The translations under genes and the position numbers were made by a program. Positions 35,339 to 47,490 of a stretch of DNA of 64,000 bases are shown here, piece by piece. Every line of letters begins with the position of its first letter. Position 1 is the first letter of the stretch. A model generated the notes under the pieces. It was not told the DNA's origin and did not search any database. It was given only the letters and a program-made list of their open reading frames with translations. This DNA is from Massospora cicadina (Eukaryota; Entomophthoromycota; Entomophthoromycetes; Entomophthorales; Entomophthoraceae). Location: positions 62,001 to 126,000 of the forward strand of contig JAKSZP010005268.1 in assembly GCA_022478985.1 (NCBI GenBank), in the 5' to 3' direction.

Positions 35339-35356
35339 TGGTGCTCACTACAGGGG
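35339..35356 (+). promoter_or_regulatory. Primer-binding site of Gypsy-G
   Basis: TGGTGCTCACTACAGGGG follows the 5' LTR. It differs by one base from the D2 site over its length. The gap to the LTR end is larger than usual if the end is set by the TSD. Confidence 0.7.
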
Positions 35357-35729
35357 TCTCCAAGCTGTCCAAATGAAAAAATCTATCACGAAAATGGAGA
35401 ACAATAGCAATCAAGAAAATCAACCTGCTAATTGGTCAAGAAGCATTATTTGATGGATTATTACCTCTTAGTATAAAGTAGCTCCTTCCAGCCTGAAAGA
35501 CTAGAGCTTTGGGCCATCTTTCAGTTTACTACCATACGTTGACAATGATTAGTATCAACTCCAGTATGATAATCTCAAAACTCGACCTTGTTTAAATTTA
35601 AATTTATTGTGGGGAAGGCTGACCATGGGATGGACACTTCTGAAATTGACTCGACTGAGAAAACACTTAGTAACAGGGAAGGCACCCCATAGAAGCGATG
35701 CTATCTCTTGTTGCCAGCGGGAACGCCAC

Positions 35730-38700
35730 TTATGGGGAAGGGGAGGGAGCGCGTGAAGGGGCCGTAGCCACAATTGAACACGTGTGGAGGAAGGGGTCTG
35801 ATTTGATGAACCAAACTGGGAACCAGGAGGAGACCAGCTGTTGGTGACGCGGTGGGAGGTATCCAAACATCCACACCTGAAAGTGGTCCACCAAATGAGA
35901 CCGGAATCTGTAAACAGCTTCTGGGAGGGTGGGGGTGGAGCCTGTGATGGCATCCAAGACAATCGTATGGACAGTCCACATGGCGATTGCAACCATCAGA
36001 ACATGGAGGGAGGGTGGAAGGGGGAGGCCATTGATAGAGCAAACATATCTCTTGACAGACTGAAGGGATGTGTTTGATTCTGGCCCTGTAAACGCTGAAC
36101 TTCGCGCCATATCACTTTAGAGGTAGGACACTTCTCCAGGCGGTGGAACAGCGTTCCATAATGGCACACACGACGCAGGATGAGTGTAAAGCGTTAGAGC
36201 GCTCAGCTGTACAGTACACCCGCCTCAGGCAGCGCCACACATGGGAGCGGATTTGAGGCTGCAACAGAGGATGGTGAGCGTATTTCCAGATGGTTTTTTT
36301 GGGTCTAAATGGAGTAAGGGATGCCCATAATGTCCAGGTAGTCCACCCTGTATAGGACATGGGGCCGTATGGGGATCATGCCATCATGGATGGATAGCCC
36401 CTGTACCTCTTGTGTGAACTGAGGAGAGGGGCGGCCTCTTCTGGTTGTATTTCCGGTAATATAAATCCTCCACTCAGCGCTCTGAATGGAGAGTAGGATT
36501 CGTTTGTTGTGGGTTTTAGTACTGTGAGGACCTGTGGCCGATGGGTGTGAAGCCAGGTATTTCATCAGGGAGTGGGGGTTCGATGGATTGTTGAGGCCCA
36601 AGGCGCGAGAGAAGTTGGAGCAGACCGCGCGGGACCAGTGTTGGGAGTGGAGTGTAGAGGCAGTGACAGCCGCAATCCAGGTACCCAAGATCTTGGCCGC
36701 ATGGGCTCTGAAGTCAAGCAGGCCATGCCACCGTGCTGATGAGGGCCAAACATGATTCCTAACCATACTGGTGGAGGGCGGCCTGACCATATCCATCCTT
36801 GCAGCAGGGCATGCAAGGATTTGAAGAAGCTTGGGGATAAGGGGATGGCGTGGGCTCCAAATTAGACTTTGGAGAGGAGCATAGAGTTGGCCAAAATGAC
36901 CCTACCAGTAAGGGAAGTAGGGTGGGCTCTGAGGGAGGCGATGCGCTTCGTCACGTTGTCTAGAATACAACTCTCCATTACTGCTGATGCGTATCCGCCT
37001 GCCTCCACCCACACTCCCAGATGGCGGACTGGCCCTATGGTAGGGCGTGGCACAAAGGGGAGCACCAGTGGGGCGGTGTGGAGTGAGCTGGGAGGGCAGG
37101 CGCATTTGTGAGCAGATGGGCCGGGCTGGGCACCAGTTGCAGGGGCCCAGCAGTTTTGATACCGACCAAGGAGGATGATTTTGGTTTTGGAGGCGTTCAG
37201 TGCAGCGTTACTTACCCGGGAATACTCCTGGATGAGTGCTTTAAGTGCGCGTGCATCTTTATTATTAGACACCCCCACCACACAGTCATCTGCAAATGCC
37301 ATCATCTTGACTGGGGATTGGCCTGGCACATGGACCCCAGTGAGTTGTGCATTCGTGTTTCAAAGTAGTGGGTCAAGGCTGAAGTTGTATAAGAGTGGGC
37401 TAAGGGGTCCCCTTGTCACAAGCCCCTTTGAGGGCGGACTACTTCTGTTAGGAAGCCAGGGCCACGTACTGCCATTGTTGCAGATTCTGTGAGCAGCATC
37501 ACCCAGTTGATGAAGCGAGAAGGTAAGCGGAATTGATGGAGGCAGGCCCTGAGGTATTCCCAGTTTACTCTATCATAGGCCTTCTGTTGGTCCAAGAATG
37601 CCAGTGCCCCAGAGGCTGTGGACTGGCATGCATTGGCCACCAAGTGCACATTGTCCCAAATCGACCTTCTGGGTATGAAACTGAATTGTTCTGGGGAGAT
37701 GGTGGCAGATGCTACAATCCCTAAACGGTTAGCCATGATTTTTGTTAAAATTTTCTGTATCCATGTTAGTTAAAGAAATGGGGCGCCAGTTGGCTAAGTC
37801 TAGCTTGTACCCTTCCTTGAAGAGTGTGATGGTGAAGGCCTCTTGTCCTCCTGGTAGGAGGCACGTTTCCAGAAGGCTCTGGTTAAGTAAGGCAAGCAGT
37901 AGTGGGTATATATTTGAAGTACTTTTTTTTAAAATTCATATGGAATGCCATCTGGGCCTGTGCACTTTTGGTTTGGTGCACTGCAAATGGCTGTCCATAA
38001 TTCGTTTGGAGTAATCAAATTCATTGTTTCCAGGTATTGGGAAACGGTGCAGATGTGGGCTCAGTCAAAAAATTCCGCCACTTTGGCCAGCTGAATTGGA
38101 TCAGATTGGTACAACTTGGAGTAATACTTCTGTGTTTTGATTGCCACTTCAGCTGGTGTATCCGCAATGGAATCATCCGATCTTTGCACCTGTGTGCAGG
38201 CCATGCTCTGGCATGGTGCGAAATTTTTAAAAAATATGTGGTGCACTTGTCGCCTTTTGTGATGCGTTTGGCCCTGTACTGAACACAAACCCAATGTTTG
38301 TGTTGCCTTTCGAGCGCGTTGAGGTGGGCAGCTGCCTCCGCCCACTTCTGGCCCCATGCAGAGCTGTATCCTGTAGCTGGGATGTTGGACTCCAGGTGTG
38401 CCAACTCTGCCAGAGCGCGCGAAATGACAGCCAACGTGGCTCGTGTGCGTCTGGAGGAGAGGTGGTGAGATTGGCAGATGGTATCTTCTTTAAAAGTTGC
38501 CTATGTGGAAATGAAGTCCGCGCAAAACGGTGCAACAAACTCTTTGCCAAAGTTGCTGATTCCATCCACATGGAAAATCCTGGCGACGCGAGCTCAGGGG
38601 GGCGGATTTTGCACCAATGTGGGGCCTTGGCAGCTGTGACAGGTAGGTGGTAGGTTATTGAGACCAGTTGATGGTTGGAGAATTCTATTTTTGTTGTTTT

Positions 38701-39351
38701 AAAGTGGGATATGTGGGGTTGGAATTTCACCAGTGTAAGGATAAAGTTTATGTGGGACATAGACCTTAATTGGCCGTTGTGGATGTGGGGGCATGTCATG
38801 TTCTTGAGCAGTGGGGCTTGCCACAGCAGCGCATCCATTAACCCAAGGGTGGCCTTTAGAACGTGAAGTTCAACTTGGCCCTGGGGGGCGTGGGAGGAGG
38901 AAGGCCACCGGTCTGTTGGAGTGTTTAGCCAACAGTTCATGTCACCAAATACGAAAGGGTCTGAGGGTAGCAGGAGGGATTTGACCAACAAGAAAAATTC
39001 CTGATGCTCTTGTGCACCATTTGGGGCATAGATGTTGATGATAGCGTGTACCATGTCAGCCCACAAAAAGGTGACAATGAGGACTCAGCCATTGAGGAAG
39101 GTTTCTGACAATAAAAATTTGAAAAAAATTATTTTTCTGAATTAGCACCCCAATTGCTTTGACCAAAAGGATAGGGATGGGAGGAGCATAGTTTTCCAAG
39201 CCTCCTCGGAACCTCGCGGGCAGTGGGGCTCCTGGATGGCCAGGATATCCATCAGTAAATTTTGTTGTAAAAAACTCAGTTTCCTAGGCCGGGACAGCGA
39301 GGCCTTGAGTCTGGCGATATTCAATGTCCCTAAATTGAAGGTTTCCCCCAT
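35730..39351 (-). pseudogene. LINE-A2 ORF2: AP-endonuclease, reverse transcriptase, CCHC finger
   Basis: It begins MGETFNLGTLNIARLKASL at 39351. The endonuclease piece 39351-39142 has AIQEPHCPRG. The long piece 39066-38227 (279 residues) has the metal-site region FVFGDMNC, a SHINFIL block where SRID is usual, and SNHQLVSI where SDH is usual. RT pieces 37736-37416 and 37329-36862 carry SPEQFSFIPRR, FLDQQKAYDRVNWEYL and MAFADDCVVGVSN with an intact FADD. The C-terminal finger region (36200-36130) has a frameshift that A1 lacks. The frame ends at 35730. Several frameshifts inactivate it. Confidence 0.87.
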
Positions 39352-39466
39352 CGCACCTTAGGTGCAAGGGGGTGGGCACCTGGGCCCATTAGCCTCCTCT
39401 AGATCCCCATGGGCCTTCATGACAGTGCAGGTGTTTGCAGCAACGGTATCAGTATTTTTATTAATT

Positions 39467-40711
39467 TTAGCAGAAAGTTTCACGTTGGCTTTTGCCTTCA
39501 CTTTTTGTTTCCCCAACGTTGGACAAATTTTTTGCAGTGTGGATGAGTTTGGTGCACCATTGAGCAGAACAAAAAATATTTTCAGGTAGGTTGAAGGCCA
39601 AGTCAGTTTTGACCAGAACTTGGTTGCAAAGATCAGGAGAATTTGAGTCACCCATCGAATCCTCAGATTGGGTGGCCCAATTAGTATGGGCTTCCCAATC
39701 TGATTAGTTGGTGGATTTTCAATTTGCTTCTGCCATGAAGGTTTCGATGTCCTCCTGGTGTTGGGAGTGTGGGATAGTGGTGGTGGCTTTGGCCGCTTCC
39801 TTGGCTCCATCACTGCGGGCCTGCTTGGCCTTCTTCCATTCTTGAGGGGAAATGGGTTTTACCAGAAGGTAGCAGCCTTGTGCTCCCCATGGGAAAGCCT
39901 CTTTGGTGCTTATGGTTGGTTTGTAATGCACCTCTCCACTGGCCATGGCCGCTGAGGGGTGCTCTTGGAATGTGACGCCCTCCTTGGTGGGGCATGTATG
40001 TGCCTTATGGCCGAACATGTCACAGTGGGTGCAGATGGGGGGCGCACTGTCCACAGTTTCCCGAAAAGGGTGGGTGGTATGCCCTTTGATGTTAATAAAG
40101 GTGAAGTGCAGGATCTGGGTTAGGTCCTTTGCAATCTCCTTGGTTGGTGTCAGATCTGCAATGGCTTTGCCGGTGTATAGGTGTGGCATCAGCGTAAAGC
40201 GTTGTATTTTGAAAGAGTGTATCTCGCCATAGATGGCGAGACCATCTTTCAGGTGCTGCTCAAAAATGGCACGTTTTACCATAGTAGGCAAGAAGTCGAG
40301 TGTGAGGAAAATTTAGTTGGATTTTGTCCATATAGTGCATTTTATTTCAATGACCCATTGCCCTTCAGGGAGGTCAATCAATACATACACCACAGCAGCC
40401 TCGTCTTCTGCCTCCTTGTTTTTGAAACCTAGGTCCAGCCAACCGCATGACATGGAATGAGGTGTGACGTACACCACAGTTGGGAAAAAAGTGTGCACAT
40501 CCCCACAAAATTTTCCCCATAAAGCTGTTTGTTGGATGTCCAGAAACATGCGGACTCCATATTCCACCAACAAAAGTGGCTGGGAGTGCGGCGTATTGAT
40601 GTACTGGTTGCATCGTGCTTGCCAAGTGAGGATTTCTGGGGAAATAGTGACCGCCAGTTTTTTGAAATTTTTTATCTATTCCGCCAGTTTCTCTGTGGCG
40701 TTTTCAATCAT
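39467..40711 (-). pseudogene. LINE-A2 ORF1, CCHC nucleic-acid-binding protein
   Basis: The best start is the ATG at 40711 (MIENATEKLAE, then an in-frame stop). The frame continues through LFLDIQ-like and GWLDLGF blocks (40573-40313), a domain with FLTLDFLPTMVKRAI and GLAIYGEI, the knuckle CTHCDMFGHKAHTC (about 40035-39995, intact) and a Lys/Ala-rich part. It ends QRETFC at 39467. A stop at 39719 and one at about 40315 break it. The gap to ORF2 (39351) is 115 bases. About 414 residues if unbroken. Confidence 0.82.
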
Positions 40712-40889
40712 TTGAGGCCGCGGGCCTCCCACCTGCTCCTCTTACCTTACTTGCCCAACTGCTTCCTGACATGGGCGCAGACTAATATCCTCTATGAAAT
40801 TTATCAAACTAGATTCAGACTTGAATTTAATGGGTTGCAAAAGTGATTGCAATGAGAGAGAAAAGTTCCCAGTATGATAATCTCAAAAC

Positions 40890-42700
40890 CTTATACAACG
40901 GTTATTTTATGACATCTACTCTGTGGGAGGAAGCTCCATTCTACCCTGCGCCTCTTAAGTGCCTTCCTCGATGCAAGATTATATTATCTTAGCTCTACTG
41001 ACATCAGGAGAATTGGCCTTGGGTACCAAACGCTATCTCTGAAGCTTCGTCACTCTGGCCATAGACCAACTCCTACATTTAATCAGTTGTATCACCATGA
41101 AGTATCATGAAAAACTTGAGCTTACTCAAACCCTACACCTAAGTTTTGTCAACTTTTTATAACACGGCCTCCTTCCTTGTTCACAACAATTGGAGAGCCA
41201 TTAGTGATAATGTCGCCTAACTAACAAAGCTTGAAATCAGCTTACCATGTTTGATAGTAAAATTTCAAGTTACTACAAGGACCAGTTTCATCAGATTGTG
41301 CAGCTCTTTAAGGCCGCCTGGAACCAGATCCTCAACAAAACTTTAGACCTTGTGCGGACCCTCAGAAAGCATTAACAGGGTTTTGTCTTTCATGACACTG
41401 CCTCCAGGAGTGAAGGGCCTGAATGGCCTAGGGATCCAGAAGGTGCTAAAGGCCATGAAGGGCCAAAAGTTCCTAAAGTACTCATGGGCCTTTAGGGCCT
41501 CCCATTCCTATGGTGCATACCCCTTGAAACCCTGAAAATCCTAGAAAAGGTTGTCCTAATTCTTCTCGAAGCATCATAGGACCATATATGCAATGTGGTT
41601 CAAGGATGAAACTATAAGTGTATGTAATCCCTACCTACCCTATGATTTCAATCAAGGGCTTATGTAAAAAATTTAATTAAAATTTTAACAATCTCACCCA
41701 TTAATCGCATCTCTATGTTGAGCAAACCAGTTGAGGGTTTGACACACACTTGATTCACTTAGAGAGACTGATTCTTCTCCAAAGCAATAACATTCAAGCA
41801 TTAAACGAGAAGGTGTTTATAAAGCAACCATTACCACCCTAAACCAAAGCTGGGACAATATTTAAGAGGACCTTATGTTTTAAATACAACTAGATCAACA
41901 GGCCCTGCGTGACTATATGAAAACTTAATTTCTGAGCCTGCACTGATTCCGGGTGTCATTACCCTTTCCACTCCTATTTTAGCTTACTTTAAGCCTAGTT
42001 TAAGGAGAAGATTACCCCTAGTTAGGAAAGCATTGCTTCTTTCCTATAAGTAAATGAGAGTTCCACGGAGGAGGATACTGACTGACAGAAGATGAAGCAT
42101 GTCCACTCCTGTCTTAATAGCACTGCTTGGGAAATTATGACTTAATATATAAAGTAATGCCACACCTAGTAACATTTCTATACCGCCTAATACAGAAAAA
42201 TGGAAGCAACCAAACCTTGGTCAATCAAATGCAGGCAATCATGGTTTTTTTCTGAAAAAAGGAAAAAGTCTTATGGAGTTCTCCAGCCGATTCTACGCCC
42301 AAGCACATAATTTAGCAACCACTAACCACATTACCTTGGATGACGCCATAACTGAAGTCATCTCCACTTTGGATCTTATTTTAGGCCCAAATGGATAGGA
42401 TAAGCAAAAGAAAGGTTTTACTTTCTTTCAGTAAATAAATGAAGCTTTAAAAATATATGCATCTACCCTGTATCTCTAATCTACTGCATCTATTTCTTTC
42501 AGCTACCCTTGGGTTCACATTGTCAAAAACCTGAAGAATCCCAGACCTCAATGCTCCTATTGCAATGAGTTCCGTCACAGAACCAGAGATGTTGGAAATA
42601 GACTTGCTGAGGAGGCGAAAAAAGGGCCTTTAGCATGAAGTATGAGGTACCTCATGCTGACATCCCTGTAACGCCTCAAGGACATTTAGTGAACTCTGAT
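40890..42700 (+). pseudogene. Gypsy-G gag, degenerate
   Basis: It follows the LINE-A2 TSD. A helical stretch (about 41270-41340) is followed by a Gly/Pro/Glu-rich run (EGPEWPRDPEGAKGHEGPK, about 41411-41470). Broken capsid-like sequence leads to a zinc knuckle CSYCNEFRHRTRDV (42552-42593), in which the last Cys is Val. Many stops are present. Nothing else is visible in the stretch. Confidence 0.6.
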
Positions 42701-42819
42701 GAGTCTGAAGTTGTTTTACCATAAGAAGGTTATTGGTACCCGTTGATAATAAAGAAACTGATACTGCTTACTCCTCTTCTGATGAATCTCTCATGTTTCT
42801 CACATTACCTCTGCAGTTT

Positions 42820-43200
42820 GGGAGCTTGGTACGCATGTCACTGTCTGAGTCTAATAAATCCCTTTACACGCCATTGTTGACGGTGGTTCCCTTCTAGAAT
42901 GTCATTATATCTAAACTAATGAAAGGCATTAAAATTGCTCCAGATTTGACCTTTATATGGAATACAGGTCAGCTGGTTTACAAAGTACTCAGTTCATTAG
43001 GGCCTATTCTTCATTACCCTTTTGCCTTGGGAAGCTTTCTGTGAATACCATGCCATTACATTAGATAACCCAAGCTATGACCTTCTTCTTGGGACTAAGT
43101 TTCTCGGAGACCAATATGACATAGCACACTATGATGAGGAATTTTTATCCCTGCTGGGACATCAGGTCCTACTGATAATCAAAACCTAATTTGATGCCAA
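42820..43200 (+). pseudogene. Gypsy-G protease, degenerate
   Basis: Retropepsin-like landmarks: AIVDGGS at 42870-42890 (DGG where DSG or DTG is usual), and about 65 codons later PSYDLLLGTKFLG (about 43068-43110), the conserved second block. One frameshift lies just after the active site. The open piece 43503-43703 belongs to the linker before RT. Confidence 0.65.
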
Positions 43201-43749
43201 ACTGATTCTAAAACCTGAGCTTTATTATTAGAGTTTGAAAGCCAGATTTACTGAATCAAGTATCATGCAAAGGGCACTCACATATTGATTACCTTCATGC
43301 AATTGATTTCCAAGAATGTATAACAATTTATTTTCCTAAGATGACTACTATACTGCCAAAATCCCAGATTATTGTTGACACCCAAGTTCACGTCAGAATT
43401 CCATCCAGATACCTGCTAAAAATCTGAGGCCATGCTAGCCCATCAGTCAAAGAGTTCCTAACCTGTCCAGAAATTTAAAATCACGCATTTTCTGGATCCA
43501 GATTGGTGTTGATGGCTAACCTTACTGACGAACCTAGGATAATGCGTCCTAATGCTACAGCTGCTTATGTTTTACTCCTACCTATAGAGGCACTCAACAA
43601 TGTCCATTGCTTTAGAAGTCTAAGGGATTTTAGGTTAGAAGCGCCCCCAGAAGTAACCTTATTAACACCTGTTTTGGGCAAGAGCTCAGTATTGAGCAAC
43701 TGAATCGGGTTAATATATTATTTAAAAATTTTAACCTCTTTGCAACCTC

Positions 43750-45300
43750 TACCTACAATTTTTATATGAGTGTTGTCCTACATCACGTGGAGACTGGGGA
43801 CTCTCCCCCTATTCAGTCCCAACTCTACAAAAAAAGGTTGGAGAAACTCAGGTGGCTGTTGAGATCAAGCAACTACTTGAAGTTGGGCAATTAGTGCCAT
43901 TGCACAGCGTTTGGGCCTCCCCATCTTGTTAGTTCAAAAGAAGTATGATAGCTATTGTGTGTGATGGACTATTACCAGCTCATTTACATCACCAAGAAGG
44001 ACAGTTATCCCTTTGTCTGAAAATTCTAAGTCCAATATAGTGAGAAGAGCATTTCAGAGGTAAATAACAATAATATCAGCCAAAAGACCCTGGATGATTC
44101 TCAGTGGAACCCCTCAAATTGGGGCAATACTTTAATAGATATGTCTCAGCCAAATATCACGAGTTTGGGTAGTTGGATTGCATTGACCATGCAGCAGAAT
44201 CAGATGAGTCCATCCGAGGTTCCTTTCCAGCCCACTCACAGTTTGCTTCACACACCTAGGGGAGACCACCCCCTATTATAGGGTTGGAGGGGTCCCTCCA
44301 GATGCAAATATTTTCCTGCCCAATGATTGGGTCAAAATATATCAAATCCTTAACCAAGGGATTTGACCTACATGCCATTGACCCTCCATCAGCAATCCTG
44401 TCCAAGCAATGCGAGTCTTGAGACCTCCAATAGATAGAAACTCTATATTTCCTAATAAGGATATTCTTAGCCTAATATGAAATTAGTGCCTCTTCACTTT
44501 GAGCCTCAATACAATTTAAATACTAGGCATCGAGATATTGAGAGGGTTCCCTTTCTTACCTCTTGAGTAAACATATTAAAAAACTTAAACAACCCACTTT
44601 TTACTAGTGTTACAGCTTATCTATTTTAATATAAGTGGTTTTTAAAATTCCTTGAAAGTTTATCCTAGCAGTTATTAATAATATTTCTACTGAAATAATA
44701 TTGTTGTAATTAAGGTGTTAAAATGAACCAGCGAGCTTACCAACCACATGAATTCCAACACCTTTGCCCCAAATCAATAACTCTTTTCTTTATCACTGGG
44801 TCACAATACTTTTCCACTTTGTATCTTGCTAGAGGATACTGGAAAGTAAAAATCACCCCCAAAAATAGAGCCAAGTGTGCGCTTATAGACAATCAGGGTC
44901 TATTTGAATCCACAAGGATGCCCCAGGGCCTTTGCAACGCCTGAAACTTTTTAACGCGCCATGGACAGCATAATAAATGACTTATTACTATCTTTTGTCC
45001 TTGTGTTCCTTGACAATATCTTTGGCATTTCACGAATCTTCATATAACATGTGGAACACTTAAGGAGATCTTTAACCATCTTCAAAAGGCGTTGATAAAC
45101 TAAAGTCTTTGAAGTGCTCATTCTTTCAATCCAAAGTGGAATTTCTCAGGCACAAGGTCTTAATGATGGTATACATTACAACCTAGATATAGTCAATGCC
45201 ATGATGTCACAACCTCAGAGCCTTTGGATATTCAAGTATTCCTGGGCATGGCGAGCTATTACTGCCAGTTAATTCCTCAGTTTGCTGACTTAGCTGAGCC
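43750..45300 (+). pseudogene. Gypsy-G reverse transcriptase, split by a solo LTR
   Basis: RT blocks: QLLEVGQLVPLHSVWASPS (about 43870-43925), a YITKKDSYP block (43985-44010), then after the inserted LTR an LPQINN-like continuation (44762-44790). The piece 44723-44944 carries GSQYFSTLYLARGYWKVKI and RMPQGLCNA. The catalytic box is FLDNI (about 45009), Asn in place of the second Asp. Frameshifts are present on both sides. Confidence 0.8.
44014..44760 (+). mobile_element. Solo LTR inside Gypsy-G RT
   Basis: This 747-bp block starts TGTCTGAAAATTC and ends AATTCCAACA. The flanking 5-mers are CCCTT (44009-44013) and CCTTT (44761-44765), one C-to-T change apart. Removing it rejoins the RT sequence so that SYP is followed by LPQINN, the normal order. 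No gene is seen inside. The strand is given only by the TG start and is not secure. Confidence 0.7.
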
Positions 45301-45800
45301 TCTGGTCAATCTCCTACAAAATAATGTGCCCTTTGAGTGGTGTCCTGAACAAGAACAGGCGCTTAATGCGCTGCAGACCACCCTTTGTACAAAACCATTT
45401 TAGTTCATCCATGTTTCAATAGACCCTTTAGCTATTCACAGATGCCAGCGGTGTCATTATTGGGTCCATCCTAGCACAACATGATGAGAATCAGGTCAAC
45501 CACCTAGTGTCTTGTTTCAGAAAGACCCTGAGTAGGGCTATATGAAACTATAAATTACTTACCATAGGTGCCTAGCTGTTTTGTTGGTGATCAAGCATTT
45601 CCAGCCCTACCTCTATGGAACCCATTTTCATTGTCACTGACCATTCCCCACTCAGATGGCTGCATCAGATAAAAGATCTTGATAGTATATTAGCCAAATG
45701 GGCTCTAAGACTTCAGAACTATGATTTCACTATAATCCATTATGCAGGGCGATTCATCAGAGCTCCAAAAGTCTCTCTTAGATTACAGTACTGTATGCCT
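45300..45800 (+). pseudogene. Gypsy-G RNase H, degenerate
   Basis: It begins with the RT-RNase H connection (PLVNLLQNNVPFEW and EQEQALNALQT at about 45300-45385). The open piece 45615-45803 carries VTDHSPLRWLHQIKDLDS and ILAKWALRLQNYDF, the last RNase H block with its conserved Asp in TDH. Frameshifts lie between. Confidence 0.8.
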
Positions 45801-45849
45801 TGACCCCAATATGGAATGATTGTTTGATCTAATTGGCTGTCCCAAATAA

Positions 45850-47028
45850 TGGGAGTTGGAGACTCAAGAAATCCTAATGATCTCTGAAAAATGACCCAAG
45901 GCACTCAGATTGATGAAGGAACTATATATAAGAAAGTCAATAAAAATAGCTCCCTTATTTGCTCTTCTTCTAGAACTAATTTTACCCTAGAAGGGCTTAT
46001 GACCATGGGACACGGGGCAGTGAAAAAGACCCATGAATGGCAAAAGAAAGATGATATTGGGGCCAAATGGTTGAGACCATGCAGGAAGTTGTAGAGGTTT
46101 GTATGACTTGCCAATCCAAAGATTGGACAAGCCCCCAATATCAGCACTAATTAGTGGCACCATCAGGTCTTTTAGTGTCATTATCATTGATGTGGTGGTC
46201 CCTTTAACCACTGATTGCATGGCCATATGTACATCCTCATCTGTGGATCATTTGACCAAATGATTCAAAGTGATATATGTCCCAGCTGCCACCGCAAATG
46301 CAATGTCCCTATTCCTTATTCAATCCGTTATCACCCAGCATGGGTGCCATCAAAAATATTACTTTCAAACCATGGGATAAATTTTACCTCACAAGTAGTC
46401 CAAGAATTAAATTTACTTTTTGAAAATAGCCCAATGTTTCTCCGCCCCATACAACCTTTCATCAAATGGAGCGGTTGAACGTTCTAATGGAATCTCCATC
46501 TTTATCCTGCAGAAGAGAGCCGCCTCCGACCCTCCCACTGAAACCATTATTTACCCAGCACCTTGCTTTCATACTAGATAATTTACCATCAAAAATCAAG
46601 ATGTCCCCATTTTATAGCTCTATATGAGCTTACTCCACGCTACTATGTAGCTTTCAGCCCCTGCTCAATACTTCCATACCTGAGAACTCTGATTTGACTA
46701 TGAGGGCCATAGCCAATGAAAGTGTCCAGCTTTGGGTCCTAGCCGTGTAAGGCATTGTCACCACCACAAAAGGGAGACATCCTGATTTTAATGTCGTCTG
46801 ACCCTCCTTATCGATTTTTCAATTAGTGGCCTCATTCACTTTCCTCACCATCACCAGAAATATTTATAACGAGCTGTATGTTCTCTGGTCCATAACTTAT
46901 AAGATCATCCATAGAGGTGAACTTGGAGTCCTTCATTGCCAATGCTATCAGAGAAAATTGGAGAATTGAGTACATGACTGATTCCTTTATCCATATATCT
47001 TCCTGTGGCAGGCTTTTAAGGTCGGCGT
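45850..47028 (+). pseudogene. Gypsy-G integrase, degenerate
   Basis: The zinc-binding N-terminal part is suggested by GHGAVKKTHEWQKKDDIG (46008-46060). The core block WVPSKILLSNHGINFTSQV (about 46335-46400) has Asn where the catalytic Asp of the 'SDHG' phrase is expected. An open piece covers 46215-46478. Sequence from 46480 to the LTR is C-terminal and full of stops. Confidence 0.7.
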
Positions 47029-47490
47029 TGTTGAGATTTGAGACAACAAGAAAATTTAAGTCCCTATACTGAATTGAGATGAGAAAGTTAATTACTGAGC
47101 CTTTGCAAATGAAACCTGCCCTTCAAGGCACCAACGTGAGTCTCAATCAGGAAGCATCACATGCACAAGAATTGATGGAGATGCCTTCAGAAGCTTCATC
47201 CCTTCATCTTGTCATCAGGAGGCGTGACTCCCACCATTGAGGTCATAAGGCTGATGCAGAACTATGAGTGCACCAATTATGAAGAAAATTTGAAAGTCCA
47301 TGAAAGTGTAAATCACAAAGTGCCCTGAAGGTCCCTAAGTATCACATCTCCACACATGCTATTAATATTGACGCTTTTTAACTCTATAAGATAGTCTATA
47401 TTTCCCCTTCTTTCTGTTTTATTAACCTTTCACAAGCTTACAGCTTAAAGCTCATTTTTGAACTCTGGCTAAAGTCATTTAAACTGTTAC
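47029..47490 (+). repeat. Gypsy-G 3' LTR
   Basis: This 462-bp partner of 34876-35327 starts TGTTGAGATTTGAG and ends CTGTTAC, directly followed by the TSD GCCAA. The polypurine tract is not clear (AAGGTCGGCG just before it). Confidence 0.75.

Larger units (their letters stand above)
35582..40868 (-). mobile_element. LINE-A2, full-length non-LTR retrotransposon
   Basis: This 5287-bp element is flanked by a perfect 21-bp TSD (35561-35581 and 40869-40889, beginning CCAGTATGATAATCTC). It has the same structure as LINE-A1. The 3' tail on the minus strand (35582-35645) includes TGTCCATCCCATGGTCAGCC and an AAATTT-rich end. The 5' end starts AACTTTTCTCTC as in A1. It is inserted in the Gypsy-G leader. 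Few differences from A1 suggest that both inserted recently. Confidence 0.93.
34876..47490 (+). mobile_element. Gypsy-G, Ty3/Gypsy LTR retrotransposon with nested LINE-A2
   Basis: Two direct LTRs (about 34876-35327 and 47029-47490) and a 5-bp TSD GCCAA (34871-34875 and 47491-47495) define it. Order on the plus strand: PBS (35339), gag (40890-42700), protease (42820-43200), RT (43750-45300), RNase H (45300-45800) and integrase (45850-47000). LINE-A2 interrupts the leader/gag and a solo LTR interrupts RT. The insertion site is the 5' LTR of Gypsy-D2, which continues at 47491. Confidence 0.85.
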
